The notes under the pieces: model-generated
Databases searched by the model: none
Told to the model about the DNA's origin: nothing
The model's input: only the letters and a program-made list of their open reading frames with translations
Shown here: one piece after another, positions 45,431-55,279 of the stretch
Numbering within the stretch: position 1 is the first letter of the stretch
How the letters are laid out: the number at the start of each line of letters is the position of its first letter
Assembly: GCF_018614055.1 (NCBI RefSeq)
Contig: NZ_JAGGPB010000005.1
Span: forward strand, 260,699 to 324,698
Origin: Streptomyces sp. ISL-98
Lineage (GTDB): Bacteria; Actinomycetota; Actinomycetes; Streptomycetales; Streptomycetaceae
Length of the DNA stretch: 64,000 nucleotides
Direction of reading: 5' to 3'
Translations under genes and position numbers: made by a program

Positions 45431-46410
45431 GCCGCTTCGGAGGGCTCACTCTTGCGCCGGGAGTCGATACGGTCCGCGCTCGGCCAGCGGACGTCGTACG
45501 CCCAGCCCGCCTTCTCGAACCAGCGGATCAGCCGCGCACTGGAATCGATCTGGCCCCTCATGACACCGTGCCGCGCCGAGGTGGGGTCGGCGTGGTGCAG
45601 GTTGTGCCAGGACTCGCCGCAGGAGAGCACGGCCAGCCACCACACGTTGCCCGACTTGTCGCGCGACTTGAAGGGGCGCTTGCCGACCGCGTGGCAGATG
45701 GAGTTGATCGACCACGTCACGTGGTGCAGCAGGGCCACCCGGACCATGGAGCCCCAGAAGAACGCCGTGAACGCGCCCCACCAGGACATCGTGACCAGAC
45801 CGCCGACGAGCGGGGGCAGGGCCAGGGAGAGGATCGTCCAGTAGACGAAGTCGCGCGAGACGCGGCGGATCGCCGGGTCCTTGATCAGGTCCGGCGCGTA
45901 CTTCTCCTGCGACGTCTGCTCCTCGTCGAACATCCATGCGATATGGGCCCACCACAGGCCCTTCATCAGCGCGGGGAGCGTCTCGCCGAACCGCCAGGGC
46001 GAGTGGGGGTCGCCTTCCGCGTCGGAGAACTTGTGGTGCTTGCGATGGTCGGCGACCCAGCGGACGAGGGGGCCCTCGACCGCCATCGAGCCCATGATCG
46101 CGAGCGCGATGCGCAGCGGCCGCTTCGCCTTGAAGGAGCCGTGCGTGAAGTAGCGGTGGAAGCCGATCGTGATGCCGTGGCAGCCGAGGTAGTACATGAA
46201 GACCAGCAGGCCCAGGTCGAGCCAGCTCACTCCCCATCCCCAGGCGAGCGGCACGGCCGCCAGAAGGGCTACGAACGGAACGGTGATGAAGAGGAGGAGA
46301 GCCAGCTGCTCGATGGAGCGCTTGGACTCGCCGCCGCGGGTGGCCAAGGGGGCCGATGCGTCGGTCGCCGCGTTCGGGGCGTCTTCGAGCACGTCGGGAC
46401 TTGTGGTCAT
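45427..46410 (-). CDS. Acyl-CoA/acyl-lipid delta-9 desaturase
   Basis: This 327-residue membrane di-iron enzyme has the three histidine boxes HRYFTH, HRKHH and HNLHH, separated by membrane segments ([31 protein letters not shown]). It introduces a double bond into acyl chains using O2 and an electron-transfer partner. The start is ATG 46410. It is divergent from ppc and leads the operon with the TetR gene. Confidence 0.94.
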   Translation of the reverse strand: MTTSPDVLEDAPNAATDASAPLATRGGESKRSIEQLALLLFITVPFVALLAAVPLAWGWGVSWLDLGLLVFMYYLGCHGITIGFHRYFTHGSFKAKRPLRIALAIMGSMAVEGPLVRWVADHRKHHKFSDAEGDPHSPWRFGETLPALMKGLWWAHIAWMFDEEQTSQEKYAPDLIKDPAIRRVSRDFVYWTILSLALPPLVGGLVTMSWWGAFTAFFWGSMVRVALLHHVTWSINSICHAVGKRPFKSRDKSGNVWWLAVLSCGESWHNLHHADPTSARHGVMRGQIDSSARLIRWFEKAGWAYDVRWPSADRIDSRRKSEPSEAA

Positions 46411-46476
46411 GGGGTCCCCTGTGGGGTGAGGGTGCGTGTCTGTGTGTGTCTCAAGCCAGGCTACGGTTGCGTAACC

Positions 46477-46488
46477 TACGGCGTCGTA
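46477..46488. promoter_or_regulatory. TetR-type palindrome in the desaturase/ppc spacer
   Basis: TACGGCGTCGTA (TACG-GCGT-CGTA) at 46477-46488 lies 67-78 bases before the desaturase start, within an AT-richer stretch (TTGCGTAACC and GTAAGTATGG) that looks like a promoter. It is the likely binding site of the coupled TetR protein. Confidence 0.6.
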
Positions 46489-46622
46489 AGTATGGCAGCG
46501 CTTTGCCCGGCGGCAAGAGGCCGCCGGTAACGGGTTCGCCCGTGCCGCCTATCCTGGGTGTCGTCGGACAGCGTGGTCCACAAACCTCCAGACGTGCTCA
46601 AACACTGCAAGGAGCCGCACCT

Positions 46623-49349
46623 GTGAGCAGTGCCGACCAGAACTCCAACACCAGCGCGGAGCTGCGTGCCGACATTCGCCGACTGGGCGACCTGCTGGGC
46701 GAAACGCTCGTCCGGCAGGAAGGGCCCGAGCTCCTCGAACTGGTCGAGCGGGTGCGTGCACTGACGCGCACCGACGGCGAGGCCGCCGCCGAACTGCTCG
46801 GCGACACCGACCTGGAGACCGCCGCCCGGCTGGTGCGCGCCTTCTCTACCTATTTCCATCTTGCCAACGTCACCGAACAGGTGCATCGCGGGCGTGAGCT
46901 GCGAGTGAAGCGCGCGGAAGAGGGCGGCCTTCTCGCCCGTACGGCGGACAGGCTCAAGGACGCCGATCCCGAGCACCTGCGCTCCACGGTCAAGAACCTC
47001 AACGTCAGGCCCGTCTTCACGGCGCACCCGACCGAGGCTGCCCGCCGGTCCGTACTGAACAAGCTGCGCCGCATCGCCGAGCTGCTCGAAACCCCGGTCA
47101 TCGCCTCCGACCGGCGCCGCCACGACCTCCGTCTGGCCGAGTCGATCGACCTCATCTGGCAGACGGACGAGCTCCGCGTCGTACGCCCGGAGCCCGCCGA
47201 CGAGGCGCGCAACGCCATCTACTACCTGGACGAGCTGCACGCCGGCGCCGTCGGGGACGTCCTGGAGGATCTTGCCGCCGAGCTTGAGCGTGTCGGCGTA
47301 GAGCTGCCCGCCGAAACGCGGCCGCTGACCTTCGGCACCTGGATCGGCGGCGACCGCGACGGGAACCCGAATGTGACGCCCGCCGTCACCTGGGAAGTGC
47401 TGATCCTGCAGCACGAGCACGGGATCACCGACGCCCTGGAGCTCGTCGACCAGCTGCGCGGACAGCTGTCGAACTCCATCCGCTACACCGGCGCCACCGA
47501 GGAGCTGCTGGCCTCGCTCCGGGCCGACCTGGAGCGGCTGCCCATCAGCCCCCGCTACAAGCGGCTGAACGCCGAGGAGCCGTACCGGCTCAAGGCCACC
47601 TGCATCCGGCAGAAGCTCGTCAACACGCGCGAGCGCCTCGCCAAGGGCACCCCGCACCGGCCCGGCATCGACTACCTCGGCACCGGCGAGCTCATCGAAG
47701 ACCTGGCGCTCATCCAGACGTCGCTGCGCGAGCACCGCTGCGGCCTCTTCGCCGACGGCCGCATGGACCGTACGATCCGCACGCTCGCCGCCTTCGGGCT
47801 GCAGCTCGCCACGATGGACGTACGCGAGCACGCCGACGCGCACCACCACGCGCTCGGCCAGCTCTTCGACCGGCTGGGCGAGGAGTCCTGGCGGTACGCC
47901 GACATGCCGCGCGACTACCGGCAGAAGCTGCTCGCGAAGGAGCTGCGGTCGAGGCGCCCGCTGGCGCCGACGCCCGCGCCGCTGGACGCGGCCGGGGACA
48001 AGACGCTCGGCGTGTTCAGCACGATCAGGGAGGCGCTGGAGCGCTTCGGGCCCGAGGTGATCGAGTCGTACATCATCTCGATGTGCCAGGGCGCCGACGA
48101 CGTCTTCGCCGCCGCCGTGCTGGCGCGCGAGGCGGGTCTCGTCGACCTGCACGCGGGCTGGGCGAAGATCGGCATCGTGCCGCTCCTGGAGACCACGGAC
48201 GAGCTGCGCGCCGCCGATGTGATCCTCGACGAGATGCTCGCCGACCCGTCGTACCGGCGGCTGGTCTCGCTGCGCGGCGACGTGCAGGAAGTCATGCTCG
48301 GGTACTCCGACTCGTCGAAGTTCGGCGGCATCACCACCTCCCAGTGGGAGATCCACCGCGCCCAGCGCCGCCTGCGTGACGTCGCGCACCGGTACGGCGT
48401 ACGCCTGCGGCTCTTCCACGGCCGCGGCGGCACCGTCGGCCGGGGCGGCGGCCCCTCGCACGACGCGATCCTCGCGCAGCCGTGGGGCACGCTGGAGGGC
48501 GAGATCAAGGTGACCGAGCAGGGCGAGGTCATCTCCGACAAGTACCTGGTGCCGTCCCTGGCCAGGGAGAACCTGGAGCTGACGGTCGCCGCCACGCTGC
48601 AGGCGTCCGCGCTGCACACCTCGCCCCGCCAGTCCGACGAGGCGCTCGCGCGCTGGGACGCGGCGATGGACACGGTGTCCGACGCGGCCCACACGGCGTA
48701 CCGGCGGCTCGTCGAGGACCCGGACCTGCCCGCGTACTTCTTCGCGGCAACCCCGGTGGACCAGCTCGCCGACCTGCACCTGGGCTCGCGCCCCTCGCGC
48801 CGCCCGGACAGCGGTGCGGGCCTGGACGGGCTCCGGGCGATCCCGTGGGTCTTCGGGTGGACGCAGTCGCGGCAGATCGTGCCGGGCTGGTTCGGCGTCG
48901 GGTCCGGCCTCAAGGCGCTGCGCGAGGCGGGCCTGGACACGGTCCTGGACGAGATGCACGAGCGCTGGCACTTCTTCCAGAACTTCCTCTCCAACGTGGA
49001 GATGACGCTCGCGAAGACCGACCTGCGCATCGCCGGTCATTACGTCGACACGCTCGTCCCGGACGACCTGAAGCACGTCTTCGAGACGATCCGCGCCGAG
49101 CACGAGCTGACGGTGGCCGAGGTCCTGCGCATCACGGGCGGCAAGCAGCTGCTCGACTCCAACCCGGTGCTCCAGCAGACCTTCGCGATCCGTGACGCCT
49201 ACCTGGACCCGATCTCCTACCTCCAGGTCTCGCTGCTGGCCCGCCAGCGCGCGGCGGCCGAGCGGAACGAGGAGGCCGATCCGCTGCTGGCCAGGGCGCT
49301 GCTGCTCACGGTCAACGGCGTGGCGGCGGGCCTGCGCAACACGGGCTGA
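46623..49349 (+). CDS. ppc: Phosphoenolpyruvate carboxylase
   Basis: This 908-residue enzyme has the PEPC signatures [63 protein letters not shown] and the C-terminal NTG required for the family. It carboxylates PEP to oxaloacetate to refill the citric acid cycle. The GTG at 46623 has AAGGAG eight bases upstream. Direct repeats and a strong terminator follow. Confidence 0.97.
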   Translation: MSSADQNSNTSAELRADIRRLGDLLGETLVRQEGPELLELVERVRALTRTDGEAAAELLGDTDLETAARLVRAFSTYFHLANVTEQVHRGRELRVKRAEEGGLLARTADRLKDADPEHLRSTVKNLNVRPVFTAHPTEAARRSVLNKLRRIAELLETPVIASDRRRHDLRLAESIDLIWQTDELRVVRPEPADEARNAIYYLDELHAGAVGDVLEDLAAELERVGVELPAETRPLTFGTWIGGDRDGNPNVTPAVTWEVLILQHEHGITDALELVDQLRGQLSNSIRYTGATEELLASLRADLERLPISPRYKRLNAEEPYRLKATCIRQKLVNTRERLAKGTPHRPGIDYLGTGELIEDLALIQTSLREHRCGLFADGRMDRTIRTLAAFGLQLATMDVREHADAHHHALGQLFDRLGEESWRYADMPRDYRQKLLAKELRSRRPLAPTPAPLDAAGDKTLGVFSTIREALERFGPEVIESYIISMCQGADDVFAAAVLAREAGLVDLHAGWAKIGIVPLLETTDELRAADVILDEMLADPSYRRLVSLRGDVQEVMLGYSDSSKFGGITTSQWEIHRAQRRLRDVAHRYGVRLRLFHGRGGTVGRGGGPSHDAILAQPWGTLEGEIKVTEQGEVISDKYLVPSLARENLELTVAATLQASALHTSPRQSDEALARWDAAMDTVSDAAHTAYRRLVEDPDLPAYFFAATPVDQLADLHLGSRPSRRPDSGAGLDGLRAIPWVFGWTQSRQIVPGWFGVGSGLKALREAGLDTVLDEMHERWHFFQNFLSNVEMTLAKTDLRIAGHYVDTLVPDDLKHVFETIRAEHELTVAEVLRITGGKQLLDSNPVLQQTFAIRDAYLDPISYLQVSLLARQRAAAERNEEADPLLARALLLTVNGVAAGLRNTG

Positions 49350-49353
49350 GCCC

Positions 49354-49395
49354 AGCCTGCGACGCAGAGCCTGCGACGCAGAGCCTGCGACGCAG
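49354..49395 (+). repeat. Three 14-bp direct repeats after ppc
   Basis: AGCCTGCGACGCAG occurs three times back to back (49354, 49368, 49382), followed by degenerate GACGCAGACACAG copies up to the terminator. It is untranslated. Confidence 0.9.
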
Positions 49396-49414
49396 ACACA
49401 GAGACGCAGACACA

Positions 49415-49448
49415 GAACGGCGGTGGTCCCTTCGGACCACCGCCGTTC
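49415..49448. terminator. Bidirectional terminator between ppc and the sortase-substrate gene
   Basis: A perfect 15-bp stem (49415-49429 with 49434-49448) with a CTTC tetraloop lies between convergent stops at 49349 and 49468. Confidence 0.92.
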
Positions 49449-49467
49449 GCGTGCTCGTTGCTCCGAC

Positions 49468-50154
49468 TCAGTGGTTGCGGGCCGTGCGGCGTCGCGCCAC
49501 CAGGTAGCCGCCGCCGGCGACCAGCGCGGCCGCGATCGCCGAGAGCATGCCGACGGGCGCACCGCTGCCGGTCTCGGCCAGGTCGCCGCCGCCGTTGCCG
49601 GACGGGGCCGGGGCGGGGTTCGCGGTCGAGGTCGGAGCAGCGGCGCCGGGCTTGTCCGGGGTCGCCTCGGAGGGTTCGGCGCTCGGCGTGCCCGAAGCGT
49701 CCTCGCCAGGCTTCTCACCCGGCTCCTCGCTCGGCTTTACGTCGTCGCCGGGGCAGTCGGTCCAGAAGACCTTGTGCTTGGCCTTGCCGTGTTCGCCGTC
49801 GAAGTTCCAGAACAGCTTGTAGTGGCCGTCGGGGAGCGTGAGGTCCACGGTGCGCTCGTGACCGTCGGCGTCGAGCGTCAGCGAACCGGCCTTGACCTGC
49901 ACGCCCTTGACGTCGGCGGTCGGGGCCCACGCCTCGATGCGCCACTCCACCTGCTGCCCGGCGTCAAAACCGAACGCGTCGAGGTAGAAGGTGCAGACGT
50001 GCGGCTCGTTCTTGCGGAGTTCTTTGCCGGTCTCGGCGTCGTGGATTTTCACGGTGCCGTTGTCGCCGGGCGGGGTGGCGAACGCGGAGGGAGCGGTCAG
50101 CAGCGAGAGCGCGGCCGCCGTCACCACAGCGCCGATGGAAATACGAGTGCGCAT
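49468..50154 (-). CDS. LAETG-type sortase-anchored surface protein
   Basis: This 228-residue protein has a signal peptide (MRTRISIGAVVTAAALSLL, then APSAFATP), an extracellular beta domain with a Cys pair (HVCTFYLDAFG; FWTDCPGDD), a long Pro/Ser/Glu/Ala-rich wall-spanning linker, then LAETG, a hydrophobic helix (PVGMLSAIAAALVAGGGYLVA) and basic RRRTARNH. LAxTG is the motif recognised by class E sortases of Streptomyces. ATG 50154 is chosen because it begins the signal peptide. Confidence 0.9.
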   Translation of the reverse strand: MRTRISIGAVVTAAALSLLTAPSAFATPPGDNGTVKIHDAETGKELRKNEPHVCTFYLDAFGFDAGQQVEWRIEAWAPTADVKGVQVKAGSLTLDADGHERTVDLTLPDGHYKLFWNFDGEHGKAKHKVFWTDCPGDDVKPSEEPGEKPGEDASGTPSAEPSEATPDKPGAAAPTSTANPAPAPSGNGGGDLAETGSGAPVGMLSAIAAALVAGGGYLVARRRTARNH

Positions 50155-50352
50155 GGGCAGTCCATCGTGAGAGGAGGGGTGCTGTGGGGGGCGGCTCAGC
50201 ATCCTGTGAACTCACGGGACCGTCAAGGTGCGTTGTGATGCATCCGTACCGAGAACAGCCACTCGTCCCAGTAGTCCCGGGTAACGATCGGGTGAATGCG
50301 CCACTCCGCTTCCGCTGAGTCGGCTCGGCCGGGTGAGCGGGCTGAGCCGGAG

Positions 50353-50823
50353 TCAGAGCGTGAAGAACGACGCCGTCAGCAGCGCCCCGCCCGCCAGCGC
50401 CGCACCCCACGCCAGCCGCGTCATGCGCAGGCCGCCCGCGATCACCAGGGCCGAGAGGAGCAGGGCGCCGCCCAGCGGGATCCACGCGTGGAGGATGCCG
50501 GGGGCTCCGGCACGTACCGCTTCGGACGTGCCCGGCTTCAGGACCACCGGGAACTTCGCGCCCTTCTTGGTGCCGACCGACCTGTCGATGGTGACGGGGG
50601 AGCGGTCGGCCGCCGCGGGGTCCGCCGGGACGTACGGGCCCGTGCACGTCTCGTCGCCGCACTTGGCGACCGTCAGCGTGCCGTGCTCGCGGCCCTTGGA
50701 GAGCATGACGTGCTGGGCGGCGCCCCAGGAGGAGCGGATGCCGGCGACGAGCAGCAACAGGGCGACGCCGGCCATCGCCGCACGTCGGGCGTACAGGAGG
50801 GCTTGAGTCCGCTTCGTGGCCAT
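50353..50823 (-). CDS. Small membrane protein of unknown function
   Basis: This 156-residue protein has an N-terminal membrane segment (AAMAGVALLLLVAGIRSSW), an external stretch with one Cys pair (KCGDETCTGPY), and two C-terminal membrane segments (ILHAWIPLGGALLLSALVIAGG; AWGAALAGGALLTASFF). The family is not recognised. It lies between pth and the sortase substrate on the same strand but with 57-bp and 198-bp gaps. Confidence 0.75.
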   Translation of the reverse strand: MATKRTQALLYARRAAMAGVALLLLVAGIRSSWGAAQHVMLSKGREHGTLTVAKCGDETCTGPYVPADPAAADRSPVTIDRSVGTKKGAKFPVVLKPGTSEAVRAGAPGILHAWIPLGGALLLSALVIAGGLRMTRLAWGAALAGGALLTASFFTL

Positions 50824-50880
50824 GGAGGGCGATCCTTGGCCATCCGACCGCGCTCGGTCAACCTCTGGCCAATGATTGTG

Positions 50881-51471
50881 TCAGGAGTTGTACGTGGACT
50901 GCGCGCGTTCCAGGCCGTCGATGACCAGGCACTCCACCGCGTCCGCCGCCCGGTCCACCAGGTAGTCCAGCTCCTTGCGCTCCGTCGAGGAGAAGTCCTT
51001 CAGGACGAAGTCGGCCACCTGCATACGACCCGGCGGACGGCCGATGCCGAACCGCACGCGGTGGTAGTCGGGGCCCATCGCCTTGGTCATCGACTTCAGA
51101 CCGTTGTGTCCGTTGTCGCCGCCGCCCAGCTTCAGCCGCAGCGTGCCGTAGTCGATGTCCAGCTCGTCGTGGATCGCGACGATGTTCGCCGTCGGCACCT
51201 TGTAGAAGTCGCGCAGCGCGGTGACGGGACCGCCGGACAGATTCATGTACGACATCGGCTTGGCCAGCACCACACGGCGGTTGCCGGGGCCGGGCGGGCC
51301 GATGCGGCCCTCGACGACCTGGGCGCGGGCCTTGTGCGCCTTGAACTTCGCCCGCATGCGGTCGGCGAGGAGGTCGGCGACCATGAAGCCGACGTTGTGG
51401 CGGTTGGCCGCGTAGTCCGGCCCCGGATTGCCCAGACCCACGATGAGCCAGGGGTCGGCTGCGTCCGTCAT
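50881..51471 (-). CDS. pth: Peptidyl-tRNA hydrolase
   Basis: This 196-residue enzyme has [21 protein letters not shown] (catalytic His), [10 protein letters not shown] and [27 protein letters not shown]. It frees tRNA from peptidyl-tRNA that drops off ribosomes. GAAGGAG is eight bases before the ATG at 51471 but only two before ATG 51477, so I choose 51471. Confidence 0.96.
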   Translation of the reverse strand: MTDAADPWLIVGLGNPGPDYAANRHNVGFMVADLLADRMRAKFKAHKARAQVVEGRIGPPGPGNRRVVLAKPMSYMNLSGGPVTALRDFYKVPTANIVAIHDELDIDYGTLRLKLGGGDNGHNGLKSMTKAMGPDYHRVRFGIGRPPGRMQVADFVLKDFSSTERKELDYLVDRAADAVECLVIDGLERAQSTYNS

Positions 51472-51491
51472 CTGCATATCTCCTTCATACG

Positions 51492-51533
51492 CCAGCCGCC
51501 GTCCCGCGCGCGGTGGCGCGGGACGGCGGCTGG
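51492..51533 (-). terminator. Terminator between rplY and pth
   Basis: A perfect 18-bp stem (51492-51509 with 51516-51533) with a 6-base loop lies after the rplY stop at 51594 and just before pth. Confidence 0.9.
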
Positions 51534-51593
51534 ACGGTGCTGGGCCCGGGGCTACAGCGATGTCCGGGGGAACAGCGGGGTTCAGACCGAGGC

Positions 51594-52178
51594 TCAGGCC
51601 TCGGCGCCCTCGGCGGCAGCCTCGGCCGGGGCCTCCTCGGCCTGCGGGGCCAGGACCTGGATGACGATGGCGTCCGGGTCGGTGACCAGGGTGGTGCCCT
51701 CGGGCAGCGGAACGTCCTTGGCGTGGATCGAGACACCGGCCTCAAGGCCCGCGATGGAGACCGTGACGGACTCGGGGATGTGCGTGGCCTCGGTCTCGAC
51801 CGACAGCGTGTTCAGCACGTTCTCGAGGAGGTTGCCGCCCGGGGCCAGCTCGCCCTCGGTGTGCACGGCGACCTCGACCGTGACCTTCTCGCCCAGCTTG
51901 ACCGCGAGCAGGTCGACGTGGGTGATGTTGCGCTTGATGGCGTCACGCTGGACGGCCTTGGGGATGACGAGCTCGGTCTTGCCGGCGACGTCGAGGCTCA
52001 GGAGCGCGTTGCTGGTCTTGAGCGCCATCATCAGCTCGTGACCCGGCAGCGTGACGTGTACGGGCTCGGCGCCGTGGCCGTAGATGACGCCGGGAACCTT
52101 GTTGGCGCGGCGGGTCTGACGGGCAGCGCCCTTGCCGAACTCGGTACGGACTTCAGCGGCGATCTTGATCTCAGCCAT
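51594..52178 (-). CDS. rplY: 50S ribosomal protein L25 (general stress protein Ctc form)
   Basis: This 194-residue protein has the L25 N-terminal domain ([32 protein letters not shown]) and the C-terminal Ctc/TL5 domain ([19 protein letters not shown]), ending in an Ala/Glu-rich tail. It binds 5S rRNA. It lies in the conserved glmU-prs-rplY-pth order. Confidence 0.95.
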   Translation of the reverse strand: MAEIKIAAEVRTEFGKGAARQTRRANKVPGVIYGHGAEPVHVTLPGHELMMALKTSNALLSLDVAGKTELVIPKAVQRDAIKRNITHVDLLAVKLGEKVTVEVAVHTEGELAPGGNLLENVLNTLSVETEATHIPESVTVSIAGLEAGVSIHAKDVPLPEGTTLVTDPDAIVIQVLAPQAEEAPAEAAAEGAEA

Positions 52179-52280
52179 GGCTGCACTCCTCGCAGGTGAC
52201 GAAAAACGGATGGGTCACCCGGCCACGAAACGGCCTGCTACGAAGAGCGCGTCGATAACGGATGCGCCGTACTGAATGAG

Positions 52281-52333
52281 TACGGCCTCCCTCGCCGAGC
52301 AACTCAGGGAGTCTACCCGGCGGGGAGGCCGTA
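52281..52333 (-). terminator. Terminator after prs
   Basis: TACGGCCTCCC (52281-52291) pairs with GGGAGGCCGTA (52323-52333) around a 31-base centre, 38 bases past the prs stop on the - strand. Confidence 0.7.
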
Positions 52334-52370
52334 CCAGAAATCGATCTAGCTCAGGACCGGCCCGGAGCTG

Positions 52371-53348
52371 CTACGACTGCTCCTCGAAGAGGCTCGTGAC
52401 GGAACCGTCCTCGAAGACCTCGCGCACCGCGCGGGCGATCGTCGGCGCCATCGACAGCACCGTGATCTTGTCGAGCTCCAGTTCGCCCGGCGTCGGCAGC
52501 GTGTTCGTCAGTACGAACTCGCTGACCTTGGAGTTCTTCAGCCGGTCCGCCGCCGGACCCGAGAGGATGCCGTGCGTCGCGGTGACGATGACGTCCTCCG
52601 CGCCGTTGGCGAACAGCGCCTCCGCCGCGGCGCAGATCGTGCCGCCCGTGTCGATCATGTCGTCGACCAGGACGCACACCCGGCCCTTGACCTCACCGAC
52701 GACCTCGTGGACGGTCACCTGGTTGGCGACGTCCTTGTCGCGGCGCTTGTGGACGATCGCCAGCGGCGCGTCCAGCCGGTCGCACCAGCGGTCGGCGACG
52801 CGCACACGGCCGGCGTCCGGGGAGACGATCGTCAGCTTGTTCCTGTCGACCTTCGCGCCCACGTAGTCCGCCAGCACCGGCAGCGCGGAGAGGTGGTCCA
52901 CCGGGCCGTCGAAGAAGCCCTGGATCTGGTCGGTGTGCAGGTCGACCGTGAGGATGCGGTCGGCGCCCGCGGTCTTCAGCAGGTCGGCGATCAGCCGGGC
53001 CGAGATCGGCTCGCGGCCACGGTGCTTCTTGTCCTGACGGGCGTAGCCGTACGACGGGATGATCACGGTGATGCTCCGAGCGGAAGCCCGCTTCAGAGCG
53101 TCGAGCATGATCAGCTGCTCCATGATCCACTTATTGATGGGGGCCGTGTGGCTCTGGATCAGGAAGCAGTCGGCGCCGCGCGCCGACTCCTGGAAACGGA
53201 CGTAGATCTCACCATTGGCGAAGTCGAAAGCCTTCGTCGGCACGAGGCCGACACCCAACTGGTGCGCAACCTCCTCGGCCAGCTCGGGGTGGGCGCGGCC
53301 GGAGAAGAGCATCAGCTTCTTCTCGCCGGTCGTCTTGATCCCGGTCAC
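52371..53348 (-). CDS. prs: Ribose-phosphate pyrophosphokinase
   Basis: This 325-residue enzyme has MLFSGRAHPELAEEVA, FANGEIYVRFQESARGAD, the metal/ATP region YGYARQDKKHRGREPISA, DLHTDQIQGFF and the PRPP loop VLVDDMIDTGGTI. It makes PRPP for nucleotides, His and Trp. The start is GTG 53348. Confidence 0.97.
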   Translation of the reverse strand: MTGIKTTGEKKLMLFSGRAHPELAEEVAHQLGVGLVPTKAFDFANGEIYVRFQESARGADCFLIQSHTAPINKWIMEQLIMLDALKRASARSITVIIPSYGYARQDKKHRGREPISARLIADLLKTAGADRILTVDLHTDQIQGFFDGPVDHLSALPVLADYVGAKVDRNKLTIVSPDAGRVRVADRWCDRLDAPLAIVHKRRDKDVANQVTVHEVVGEVKGRVCVLVDDMIDTGGTICAAAEALFANGAEDVIVTATHGILSGPAADRLKNSKVSEFVLTNTLPTPGELELDKITVLSMAPTIARAVREVFEDGSVTSLFEEQS

Positions 53349-53469
53349 AGCACTGTCTCCTCAGACGTGATTCATTGCTGCTGCGCCCGCACGCCTTTGA
53401 ATCGCATACGAGCCAGCCGAATTGTGTGCACCTATCACGGTACGCCGTCGGGGGCGCACCTGTTTCCGG

Positions 53470-54915
53470 TCAGCTGTCGGCTTCGGCCTCGTCGGCCGCC
53501 GCCTGAGCCGCCTGTGCGGCAGCACTTCCCGGACGCTTGCGAGCCACCCAGCCCTCGATATTCCGTTGCTGCCCACGGGCAACGGCGAGCGAACCGGGCG
53601 GCACATCCTTGGTGATGACGGAGCCGGCGGCGGTGTACGCGCCGTCCCCGACCGTGACAGGCGCCACAAACATGTTGTCCGAGCCCGTCCGGCAGTGGGA
53701 GCCGATCGTGGTGTGGTGCTTGGTCTCGCCGTCGTAGTTCACGAAGACGCTCGCGGCGCCGATGTTCGTGTGGTCGCCGATGGTGGCGTCCCCGACGTAC
53801 GAGAGGTGCGGCACCTTCGTGCCCTCGCCGATCACGGCGCTCTTCATCTCCACGTACGCACCGGCCTTGGACTTCGGACCGAGCTTGGTGCCGGGCCGCA
53901 GATACGTGTACGGGCCGACGGTCGCCCCCTCGCCGATCTCCGCACGGTCCGCCACCGTGTTGTCGACGCGGGCGCCCCGGTCGACGACCGTGTCCTTGAG
54001 GCGGGTGTTGGGGCCGACTTCGCAGCCCTCGCCGAGGTGGGTCGCACCGAGCAGCTGGGTGCCGGGGTGGACGACCGAGTCCTGGTCGAACGTCACCGTC
54101 ACGTCGATGAACGTCGACGCCGGGTCGATCACCGTCACGCCGCTGAGCATCGCGCGCTCGAGAAGACGGACGTTGAGCAGCCTGCGCGCCTCGGCCAGCT
54201 GCACGCGGTTGTTGATGCCCAGGATCTCCCGGTGGTCGGCGGCGACCGCCGCGCCCACCCGGTGCCCGGCCTCGCGCAGGATGCCGAGGACGTCCGTGAG
54301 GTACTCCTCGCCCTGGCTGTTGTCCGTACGGACCTTGCCGAGCGCGTCGGCGAGCAGCCGGCCGTCGAAGGCGAAGACGCCCGAGTTGATCTCGCTGATC
54401 GCGCGCTGCGTCTCGGTCGCGTCCTTGTGCTCGACGATCGCGGTGACGGCGCCGGTGGCCTCGTCCCGCACGATCCGGCCGTACCCCGTGGAGTCGGGGA
54501 CCTCGGCGGTCAGCACGGTGCAGGCGTTGCCGTCGGCCGCGTGCGTGCGCGCGAGCTCGGTCAGGGTGTCGCCGGCCAGCAGCGGCGTGTCGCCGCAGAC
54601 GACGACCACGGTCCCGTCGATCCCGCCGCCGAGCTGCTCCAGGCCCATCCGGACGGCGTGTCCGGTGCCCTTCTGCTGCTCCTGTACGGCGGTACGGGCC
54701 TCGGGGTCGATCTCGCCCAGGTGCGCCGCGACCTGCTCGCGGGCGTGGCCGACGACCACGACGAGGTGCTCGGGGTTCAGTTCTCGGGAGGCGGCGACGA
54801 CGTGCCCGACGAGCGAGCGCCCGCTGATCTCGTGCAGAACCTTGGGGATGGCCGACTTCATGCGGGTGCCCTCACCCGCTGCGAGGACGACGACGGCGGC
54901 CGGATTGGCGCTCAC
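53470..54915 (-). CDS. glmU: Bifunctional UDP-GlcNAc pyrophosphorylase / GlcN-1-P acetyltransferase
   Basis: This 481-residue enzyme has the nucleotidyltransferase motif VVVLAAGEGTRMKSAIPKVLH, then a left-handed beta-helix of hexapeptide repeats (GEGCEVGPNTRLKDTVV; IGEGATVGPYTYLRPG; SVFVNYDGETKHHT). It makes UDP-GlcNAc for peptidoglycan. The GTG at 54915 is chosen; the frame continues upstream through the tRNA gene, which excludes longer forms. Confidence 0.96.
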   Translation of the reverse strand: MSANPAAVVVLAAGEGTRMKSAIPKVLHEISGRSLVGHVVAASRELNPEHLVVVVGHAREQVAAHLGEIDPEARTAVQEQQKGTGHAVRMGLEQLGGGIDGTVVVVCGDTPLLAGDTLTELARTHAADGNACTVLTAEVPDSTGYGRIVRDEATGAVTAIVEHKDATETQRAISEINSGVFAFDGRLLADALGKVRTDNSQGEEYLTDVLGILREAGHRVGAAVAADHREILGINNRVQLAEARRLLNVRLLERAMLSGVTVIDPASTFIDVTVTFDQDSVVHPGTQLLGATHLGEGCEVGPNTRLKDTVVDRGARVDNTVADRAEIGEGATVGPYTYLRPGTKLGPKSKAGAYVEMKSAVIGEGTKVPHLSYVGDATIGDHTNIGAASVFVNYDGETKHHTTIGSHCRTGSDNMFVAPVTVGDGAYTAAGSVITKDVPPGSLAVARGQQRNIEGWVARKRPGSAAAQAAQAAADEAEADS

Positions 54916-55046
54916 GGTGATGCCCTTCGGCTTCGGGTGGTGGACACCCGCAGGATACCGGGGGGCCTCAGGACCGAAACGCGCGCGGGTCCTGACCGGC
55001 ATGGTCAGGACCCGTATCGATGAGCTGTCGATCACCTCTCGGTGAG

Positions 55047-55118
55047 CTCCCCTGCCAGGACTCGAACCCGGACATAAGGCACCAAAAGCCTCAGTGCTGC
55101 CAATTACACCACAGGGGA
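55047..55118 (-). tRNA. tRNA-Gln (anticodon TTG)
   Basis: Read on the - strand, the 72-base gene has a 7-bp acceptor stem (TCCCCTG with CAGGGGA), a D arm with GTAATTGGCAGC, an anticodon loop TTTTGGT giving TTG, and a T arm with GGTTCGAGTCC. CCA is not encoded. It lies just upstream of glmU. Confidence 0.95.
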
Positions 55119-55279
55119 ATAAGGCGGCCGGGCGACCCAAAACGGACGATGTGTCAGGCCGACGGCTTGGCTGCAAACACTATGCCGTAACACCGGCCTT
55201 CAATGCGACGGGCTCCCGGCCCGACCGTGCTCGCCCGGTCTCCGGATATTGAGTGGCGCCCGCCCGTAGGGTGGATGGC

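Noticed and set aside
46476-49718. Open frame of 1080 codons on the strand opposite ppc
   Set aside because: It mirrors ppc and its flanks in the antisense frame, is Arg/Pro/Gly-rich, and matches no family; ppc on the + strand explains the sequence completely.
55047-55118. tRNA-Gln as an attachment site for an integrated element
   Set aside because: No integrase and no direct repeat of the tRNA 3' end was found in the neighbouring sequence.
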